In this document: in pieces, positions 14,715 to 19,668 of the stretch
How positions within the stretch are numbered: position 1 is the first letter of the stretch
Layout: each line of letters starts with the position of its first letter
From: RUG14199 sp045535205
GTDB lineage: Bacteria; Bacillota; Clostridia; Oscillospirales; CAG-272
Assembly: GCA_045535205.1 (NCBI GenBank)
Contig: JAZSLF010000001.1
Location: 1 to 19,668, forward strand
Direction of reading: 5' to 3'
Length of the DNA stretch: 19,668 nt
Made by a program: the position numbers and the translations under genes
Notes under the pieces: model-generated
Told to the model about the DNA's origin: nothing
Seen by the model: only the letters and a program-made list of their open reading frames with translations
Databases searched by the model: none

Positions 14715-17327
14715 ATGAGAGAAGATATAAAAAGCTTTATAACTAAAGTACAAAGACCCGGCAGATATACCGGCGGTGAAACAGGCAGCATAATAAAAGA
14801 CAAGTCTGCCGTAAAAATGAGATGGGCACTTTGCTTTCCCGACACTTATGAAATAGGAATGTCCAATCTCGGTATTAAGATCCTGTCGGGAGTCCTCAAT
14901 GAAATGGAGGACGTGTGGTGTGAGAGAGTATTTGCACCCTGGCTTGATATGGAAAAGGAAATGAGAGAAAGAAACATTCCTCTCTATGCACTTGAAAGCG
15001 GAGACGCTGTTTCCGATTTCGACATGGTCGGCTTTTCGCTCTCCTACGAGCTTTCCTATTCAAACGTTCTCAATATGCTTTCGCTTTCGGGAATACCGCT
15101 TCTTTCCTCTGAAAGAAATGATGATGCCCCCATCGTTATTGCGGGTGGGCATTGTACCTATAACCCCGAACCTCTTGCTGATTTTATTGATATATTTTCT
15201 ATCGGAGAGGGCGAGGAAGCACTTCCCGAGCTTTCAAGACTCTGGATTGAAATGAAGGAAAGCGGCACGTATAACAGAAAGGATTTCCTTTACCGTGCGG
15301 CAACGGAGCTTAAAGGCTTCTACGTTCCGTCTCTTTATGAGGTTAAATATAATGAAGACGGAACGATAAGCTCTTTTGAACCTGCGGTTGAAGGTGTTCC
15401 CGCAAGGGTTGAAAAAAGAGTCGTCTGGGATCTTGATAAAGCTTATTTTCCCACTTGCCCGACCCTCCCCATTATAGAAACAGTTCACGACAGAATGACC
15501 CTCGAAGTATTCAGAGGATGTATAAGAGGCTGCCGTTTCTGTCAGGCGGGCTTCATAATGAGACCTGTAAGAGAGAAAACACCCTCCCGTCTTTGCGAGC
15601 TTGCAAGAGACTATGCGGCAAACACGGGATATGAAGAAATATCCCTTTCCTCTCTTTCCATAAGTGACTATTCAAAGGTGGGCGAGCTTACAGACAGACT
15701 CCTTGAATGGACAAACGATGAAAAAATAAATCTTTCGCTTCCGTCTCTCAGAGCCGACAGCTTTACAAAGGAGCTTCTCGATAAGATCTCCGCTGTCCGT
15801 ACAAGTACGCTGACCTTCGCTCCCGAAGCGGGCAGTCAGAGACTTCGTGACGTTATCAATAAAAACGTAACGGAAGAAGAAATTTTGAGAGCGTGTCACC
15901 TTGCCTTTGCATCGGGCAAGAGTCAGGTGAAGCTCTATTTTATGGACGGTCTGCCCTATGAAACCTATGAGGACATCGAAGGAATAAAGCACCTCGCTTC
16001 TAACGTCGTTGAAGAATATTACAGAACTCCCGAAAGAAACAAGAAGAAACAGCCTCAGGTAACACTCAGCGTCGCTTGCTTCATACCCAAACCCCATACC
16101 CCTTTCCAATGGGTAGGTCAGAACACCCTTGAAGAACTTAGAGAAAAACAGCAGTTCCTTCTTGATAAGATTAAAACAGACAAAAAAATAAGATACAACT
16201 ATCACGATGCGGAAATATCTCACCTTGAAGCAATTTTTGCAAGAGGTGACAGACGTCTCGGCAAGGCACTCCTTGAAGCTCACAACAGAGGAATGAAGTT
16301 CTGTGCATGGGCAGAGTGCTTCGATTACGAAGCATGGATAAGGGCCATCGAAGACGTTGGTCTCTCTCCTTATTTTTATGCCAACAGAAATATCGGTGAA
16401 GACGAAATTCTTGCCTGGGACGTTATCGACTGCGGAGTATCAAAATCCTTCCTTCTCAGCGAAAAGCATAAGGCTGAAAAGGCGAGCACAACTCCCTCCT
16501 GCAAGGAAAAGTGTTCGGGATGCGGTGCAAACAAAAATGCAAAGACAGAATACTGTACCTACTGTCCCGGAAACAAGAGCGAAAAAAACGAAGGCGACTC
16601 CTTTATTCCTTCAGCCGAAGAAAACAGAGAAAAGCCCGAAGGCAGAGATACAACGGCTCCCGCTGTCCGTTCCGTCAGAATACGCTTCTCAAAATACGGC
16701 CCCATGACCTATATCTCTCACCTTGACTTTGCAAGAAATATGATGAGAGCACTTGTCAAGAGCCACCTTCCCGTATGGTATACCGAGGGATACAATCCCA
16801 TTCCCAAGCTTGCATTCGCCTCACCCCTTTCCGTAGGCTGCGGCGGCGAACGTGAAATTGCCGACATCAAGGTAACTACCGACATTACCGATAAGGAGAT
16901 CCTCGAAAGACTCAGAGAGAACGTTCCCGACGGCATCGGTATCGTAGAAGTGTATACCGCAAAGAGCAAGTTCCGTGAAATAAAGTGGGCACATAACCGC
17001 ATCGAAGTTGTGGGTGCAGAGCTTTCTTCGGGTATCGAAGAAAAAATAGAACAGCTCTTCACAAGACCCGTAGTTCTTACCAAGCGTTCAAAAAGCGGTG
17101 ACAAAGAGGTCGATATTACAAAAATGATAAGATCCGTAAAAGCAAACGTTGAAGGCGATAAGCTGATAATTGATGCGATCACGGGTACCGACAGCGAGAA
17201 TTACCTCAATCCCGAATATATAATGACCGCCGTAAATAATGCCTTTGAAATAGAAAAGGGAAGTGCATATCACACAATAGTCAGAAAAAAGCTTCTCCTT
17301 TCCGACGGCGAAAAAGAATATGTGTAA
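14715..17327 (+). CDS. fused TIGR03960-TIGR03936 radical SAM protein
   Basis: The 870-residue protein joins two families usually found as neighbours. Residues ~5-620 are a TIGR03960-type B12-binding-like/radical SAM protein: an N-terminal start PGRYTGGE, FPDTYEIGMSN, a FSLSYELSYSNVLNML segment, and the 4Fe-4S motif Cys269-x3-Cys273-x2-Cys276 in FRGCIRGCRFCQAGF. A Cys cluster (596, 600, 603, 614, 617) may hold another metal. Residues ~652-870 are a TIGR03936/DUF2344 domain (VRIRFSKYGPMTYISHLDF, then EGYNPIPKLAFASPL). Both are of unknown function, though they co-occur with RNase G and ribosomal protein genes L21/L27 in Clostridia, hinting at RNA or ribosome work. Here neither RNase G nor L21 follows; a hairpin repeat island does. 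The start is the only plausible one, since a stop lies just upstream, but there is no nearby Shine-Dalgarno; GGAG is 24 nt away inside a hairpin. Confidence 0.93.
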   Translation: MREDIKSFITKVQRPGRYTGGETGSIIKDKSAVKMRWALCFPDTYEIGMSNLGIKILSGVLNEMEDVWCERVFAPWLDMEKEMRERNIPLYALESGDAVSDFDMVGFSLSYELSYSNVLNMLSLSGIPLLSSERNDDAPIVIAGGHCTYNPEPLADFIDIFSIGEGEEALPELSRLWIEMKESGTYNRKDFLYRAATELKGFYVPSLYEVKYNEDGTISSFEPAVEGVPARVEKRVVWDLDKAYFPTCPTLPIIETVHDRMTLEVFRGCIRGCRFCQAGFIMRPVREKTPSRLCELARDYAANTGYEEISLSSLSISDYSKVGELTDRLLEWTNDEKINLSLPSLRADSFTKELLDKISAVRTSTLTFAPEAGSQRLRDVINKNVTEEEILRACHLAFASGKSQVKLYFMDGLPYETYEDIEGIKHLASNVVEEYYRTPERNKKKQPQVTLSVACFIPKPHTPFQWVGQNTLEELREKQQFLLDKIKTDKKIRYNYHDAEISHLEAIFARGDRRLGKALLEAHNRGMKFCAWAECFDYEAWIRAIEDVGLSPYFYANRNIGEDEILAWDVIDCGVSKSFLLSEKHKAEKASTTPSCKEKCSGCGANKNAKTEYCTYCPGNKSEKNEGDSFIPSAEENREKPEGRDTTAPAVRSVRIRFSKYGPMTYISHLDFARNMMRALVKSHLPVWYTEGYNPIPKLAFASPLSVGCGGEREIADIKVTTDITDKEILERLRENVPDGIGIVEVYTAKSKFREIKWAHNRIEVVGAELSSGIEEKIEQLFTRPVVLTKRSKSGDKEVDITKMIRSVKANVEGDKLIIDAITGTDSENYLNPEYIMTAVNNAFEIEKGSAYHTIVRKKLLLSDGEKEYV

Positions 17328-17337
17328 GGCGAAATTC

Positions 17338-17369
17338 AAGGGGGAACTTTCTGCAGAAAGTTCCCCCTT
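17338..17369 (+). terminator. long perfect hairpin after the radical SAM gene (terminator-like)
   Basis: A 14-bp stem (AAGGGGGAACTTTC and its complement) with a TGCA loop starts 11 bp after the stop codon. There is no T-run; GACCCC follows instead. It is the first element of the repeat island and probably stabilises or ends the transcript. Confidence 0.6.
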
Positions 17370-17518
17370 AGACCCCTTCAAGAGAACCCCAAACCGACAA
17401 GTCAGTTTGAGGACCCCTTTACGAGAACCCCAAATCGCCGAAGGCAATTTGAGGACCCCTTGTTCAAAGACTTTTGAGAGGGTTAAGGTGTAACTTACAG
17501 AGATATAATTACAAAGAC

Positions 17519-17560
17519 GGCTCACCGATAGCTTGTACAAAATCAAAGCTTAGGTGAGCC
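17519..17560. other. 42-nt hairpin with different sequence from the island units
   Basis: GGCTCACC (17519-17526) and GGTGAGCC (17553-17560) form a perfect 8-bp stem. After a small internal loop it extends through AGCTT and AAGCT. It shares no sequence with the surrounding GACCCC-type units, although it sits among them. AT-rich sequence with short T-runs follows. It could be a separate terminator or a small RNA, but no promoter is clear. Confidence 0.5.
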
Positions 17561-18108
17561 TATCTATTATTGTGAATTTTATTACGGGTGCCCATTCAAA
17601 AGTTTTGCTCAAGCTTTTTTTAAAAGCTTGCGGGGTCTTGGGACAGAGTCCCAAGTCGCTTTCCGCAGAAAGCGAAACACCTAAGGCTTTCCGGATTCCA
17701 AAGGGCACCTTTGGTCGCTCTCCGCAGAGAGCGAAATTCTTTATTATCAGGGGAAAACTTTTGAAAAAGTTTTCCCCTAAGACCCCCTTCAAGAGAACCC
17801 CAAGTCAGCAAAGCTAACTTGAGGACCCCTTGCTCAGAACTTTTGAAAAGGTCCTCAACTGCCTTCTCCAGCGGAGAAGGGGGACCGCATTGTAGGGGTC
17901 CTCAAATTGCCTTCGGCGATTTGGGGTTCTCGCAGGCGGTGGATGAGGAGAGCAAAGTCTGTACAAAACCACATCAGTCAAGTTTCTCCAGCGGAGAAGT
18001 CTGGGGTCCTCAAGCTGACTTGGCAGCTTGGGGTTCTCAGAAGTCTGGGGTCCTCAAGTATTCCGCAAGGAATGCTTGGGTTCTAAAAACACAATGAAAA
18101 CTTATAAG

Positions 18109-18486
18109 TTATAAAATACTCTTAACAGAAAACCCCTCCGATTCTTTAAACTCCGCAAGCTCATATTTAAGCTCGGTCAGCTTTGAAAGGTAGTCCTCAA
18201 AGCTTTTTGTTTCAAGCCTTGTTCTTACTTCTGTTATTTTTGAAGCCAATGCTTCCCATTCGTTGTGATTGACAAACAGAAACAGGTATCGCCCCTTTGT
18301 TTCGGCAACACTCTCCATTTTCATGGCTGTAGTCAATGCATCATCGGAAATCGATCGTTCTTCGGTTGGCAGACTGTCTGCGAGAAAGAGCAGTTCTTCT
18401 GTTAATGATGATACGTAAAAACAGGCGATAATAATGACGGCGATTTCAAACACCAATACCGTTACAGCTCCGACAAATACCTTCAT
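18109..18486 (-). CDS. DUF4363 family protein
   Basis: The 125-residue protein has one N-terminal membrane helix (~5-27, VGAVTVLVFEIAVIIIACFYV) and an external or periplasm-facing helical part rich in Glu, Lys and Leu, with a conserved-looking WEAL segment (~77-80). This matches DUF4363 in size and layout. In Clostridia DUF4363 is often encoded directly after a YetF/DUF421 gene, as here; its start codon lies 1 nt beyond the YetF stop. GAAAGGA gives an 8-nt-spaced ribosome site inside the upstream gene. The function is unknown. Its transcript runs toward the repeat island, where the first hairpin (18047-18084) may act as its end. Confidence 0.8.
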   Translation of the reverse strand: MKVFVGAVTVLVFEIAVIIIACFYVSSLTEELLFLADSLPTEERSISDDALTTAMKMESVAETKGRYLFLFVNHNEWEALASKITEVRTRLETKSFEDYLSKLTELKYELAEFKESEGFSVKSIL

Positions 18487-18487
18487 G

Positions 18488-19159
18488 TTAATTTCCTTTC
18501 AATATAATATATATGTCATCGGCATCGTTTACACTCATTAAATATACGTTCTCTATATCAAGTCCCCGCTTCTTCAACTGCTTGTGTACCCACGCTTCGT
18601 CTTTTCCCGAAACGGTAAGATTGTCTTTGAACAGCTTTCCCTGGATGATTATACAGTGATCAATTCCCGGCTCTGCATGATCTATGGCAGCATCTCCTGC
18701 GGTGTATGGTGAGAATTCTGCTTTTTTAAATACAGACAGCTGACCGTTGTCCTCAATTATGGCGTATTCCACCTCCGAAACCGAGGAGATACCCTTGAGA
18801 CGCATTTCACTCATCAGCTCCGAAAGACTCATTCTTAACCGTTCAAGCTCCTTTTGGTTCAGATTCCCCTTTTCTATTATAATGCTCGGCTTCCCGATAA
18901 GAAGCTTTTTGAATGTAGCAGACTTCGAGATGAAAAAGGAAAGAATAACTTCAAGAGACAGCAGAACGAGAATGGGAATTATAGTTTGAAGAAGTGGGAT
19001 GTGCTTGTCTGAAATGGGAAGGACAGCAAGCTCAGACAGCATAAAGGTGATGGCAAGCTCCGATATTTCCATCTCTCCTACCTGCCGTTTGCCCATAAGT
19101 CTCATTGACAGTATAAGTAATATATACATAATGAAGGTTCTTGAAAATACCGTTGCCAT
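18488..19159 (-). CDS. YetF/DUF421 family membrane protein
   Basis: The 224-residue product begins MATVFSRTFIMYILLILSMR. Three hydrophobic helices occupy ~1-85, with the family segments MGKRQVGEMEISELAITFMLSE split across the first and second. The cytoplasmic part (~90-224) carries the DUF421 domain, with SLSELMSEMRLKG, VEYAIIEDNGQLSV, and the C-terminal VYLMSVNDADDIYIILK. The upstream frame is longer (to 19300), but the start is set at 19159: GGAGG lies 7 nt before it, and the extension falls into the divergent rRNA promoter region and would add an unrelated hydrophobic tail. YetF proteins of spore-formers are of unknown function; a role in the spore inner membrane is known for some relatives. 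It is the first gene of the pair with DUF4363. Confidence 0.92.
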   Translation of the reverse strand: MATVFSRTFIMYILLILSMRLMGKRQVGEMEISELAITFMLSELAVLPISDKHIPLLQTIIPILVLLSLEVILSFFISKSATFKKLLIGKPSIIIEKGNLNQKELERLRMSLSELMSEMRLKGISSVSEVEYAIIEDNGQLSVFKKAEFSPYTAGDAAIDHAEPGIDHCIIIQGKLFKDNLTVSGKDEAWVHKQLKKRGLDIENVYLMSVNDADDIYIILKGN

Positions 19160-19262
19160 GAATAACCTCCGAAAGATAGTCAATAATATAGTGCACAGTA
19201 TCAATAAATTGTATACGCAGTAAGCAGAAAAACAGAGTGTTGGGGGCACAAAAGAAAGCTGC

Positions 19263-19322
19263 AAAAAAATCTGAAAAAATTTGAAAAAAGATGTTGACAA
19301 AACTAAATCGTTGTGATATTAT
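19263..19322 (+). promoter_or_regulatory. rRNA promoter P1 with A-tract UP element
   Basis: TTGACA (19294-19299) and TATTAT (19317-19322) are 17 bp apart, with TGA before the -10. Three A-tracts at 19263, 19274 and 19284, about 10-11 bp apart, form a typical UP-like region. It lies ~290 nt before the 16S gene. Confidence 0.85.
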
Positions 19323-19404
19323 ATGAAAGCTGACCTGCAGGAAAGTGTAAAACAACTTGCAAAAATCGAATAAAAAAGTTTTTTGGAAAAGTTTTAAAAA
19401 ACAC

Positions 19405-19433
19405 TTGACAAGCCTGTCGGCCTGTGATATAAT
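19405..19433 (+). promoter_or_regulatory. rRNA promoter P2, full consensus
   Basis: TTGACA and TATAAT are exactly 17 bp apart, with TGA before the -10. The first transcribed bases (AGCTGACCCGCAG) match those after P1 (AGCTGACCTGCAG), so the two promoters look like copies. Spacing between the promoters is 111 bp. Confidence 0.92.
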
Positions 19434-19439
19434 ACACAA

Positions 19440-19611
19440 GCTGACCCGCAGAGGTTGGTAAAAATGTTCCTTGAAAATTGAACAACAAGACGAAAAGAAA
19501 CAAAGCTCCGAAAATTCTTTTGAATTTAAAAATTTTTAGAAGCTCTTTAAAGTAATAGAGCGGATCACTCGAGATATTGAGGGCCTGTGAGAGCAGGTTT
19601 TGAATATACAA
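19440..19611 (+). promoter_or_regulatory. rRNA leader with boxA
   Basis: TGTTCCTTGAAAATTG (19465-19480) resembles the Gram-positive boxA antitermination site. Downstream there is a small GCTCT/AGAGC stem (19542-19561) and CCTG-TGAGAG-CAGG (19584-19597) before the 16S start. These are expected parts of the pre-16S processing region; partner sequences after 16S are outside the window. Confidence 0.65.

Positions 19612-19668
<57 letters not shown>

Larger units (their letters stand above)
17338..18084. repeat. island of palindromic hairpin repeats
   Basis: About 750 bp between convergent genes carries more than ten hairpins and no credible gene. A 36-38 nt unit, bordered by GAGAACCCC and GAGGACCCC with a stem between, occurs in plus orientation at 17382-17417, 17423-17459 and 17793-17829. 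It is reversed at 17895-17931, 18003-18038 and 18047-18084. Other hairpins are at 17610-17630, 17637-17655, 17656-17675, 17698-17714, 17715-17734, 17750-17777, 17862-17880 and 17984-17998. Two of them share the loop CGCA (17656, 17715) and two share CTCC-AGC-GGAG (17862, 17984). Open frames here are by-products of the repeats. It resembles REP/BIME-like or other non-autonomous palindromic elements; no transposase is present. Confidence 0.9.

Noticed and set aside
17382..18084. Possible CRISPR array in the repeat island
   Set aside because: Repeat units are irregularly spaced, occur in both orientations and differ internally. There are no uniform spacers and no cas genes.
17554..18097. Open frames of 60-92 codons within the repeat island on both strands
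   Set aside because: They are made of the hairpin repeats, have no ribosome sites and occur in opposing frames over the same bases.
19160..19300. Longer YetF start at 19300
   Set aside because: It would add 47 residues with no ribosome site and overlap the rRNA promoter region; the ATG at 19159 has GGAGG at 7 nt.

Overview
The window looks like a complete short-read contig from a low-to-moderate GC, Gram-positive anaerobe of the class Clostridia, most likely in or near the Ruminococcaceae/Oscillospiraceae. This is inferred from strong AAGGAG-type ribosome sites, sigma-A promoters (often with an extended -10), a G5/3D cell-wall protein, a YetF (DUF421)-DUF4363 pair, a TIGR03960/TIGR03936-type radical SAM protein and the first ~57 nt of a 16S rRNA gene at the right edge. 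The left edge carries 32 nt of what I recognise as a BGI/DNBSEQ sequencing adapter, so genomic sequence starts at about base 36. The right edge stops in 16S rRNA, where short-read assemblies usually break.

Layout. 36-545 is the 3' end of a large, probably DUF4838-type protein, with a strong terminator. 650-2433 (minus strand) is a two-gene operon: a TIM-barrel aldo/keto-reductase-like protein, then a nucleoside-hydrolase-family protein. From the same intergenic region a divergent sigma-A promoter drives a membrane-anchored DUF348-G5-3D cell-wall protein and a serine beta-lactamase-like hydrolase (2648-5207). A bidirectional terminator separates these from a minus-strand S1-domain RNA-binding protein (5275-6219). 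A YitT-family membrane protein and an overlapping HD-domain phosphohydrolase follow (6351-7914), then a leader region, a CNNM/CorC-type CBS transporter (8215-9513), a small divergent sigma factor (9706-10269), a tRNA-like remnant and a double zinc-ribbon protein.

10963-17327 holds three co-directional genes: RlmB 23S rRNA methyltransferase, an 887-residue membrane protein that I read as a catalytically dead P1B-type ATPase with a long acidic N-terminal tail, and a fused TIGR03960-TIGR03936 radical SAM protein. Genes on both strands then converge on a ~750 bp island of palindromic hairpin repeats (17338-18084). Beyond it are the minus-strand YetF-DUF4363 pair and, on the plus strand, tandem rRNA promoters, a boxA-containing leader and the 16S start.

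The strongest candidate for something undescribed is the pseudo-P-type ATPase encoded beside rlmB. It keeps the eight-helix plan and several landmark segments of P1B pumps but has lost the KTGT, TGES, CPx, HP and GDGxND motifs. Also worth attention are the palindromic repeat family, the shortened tRNA-like element and the structured leader/small ORF before the CNNM transporter.
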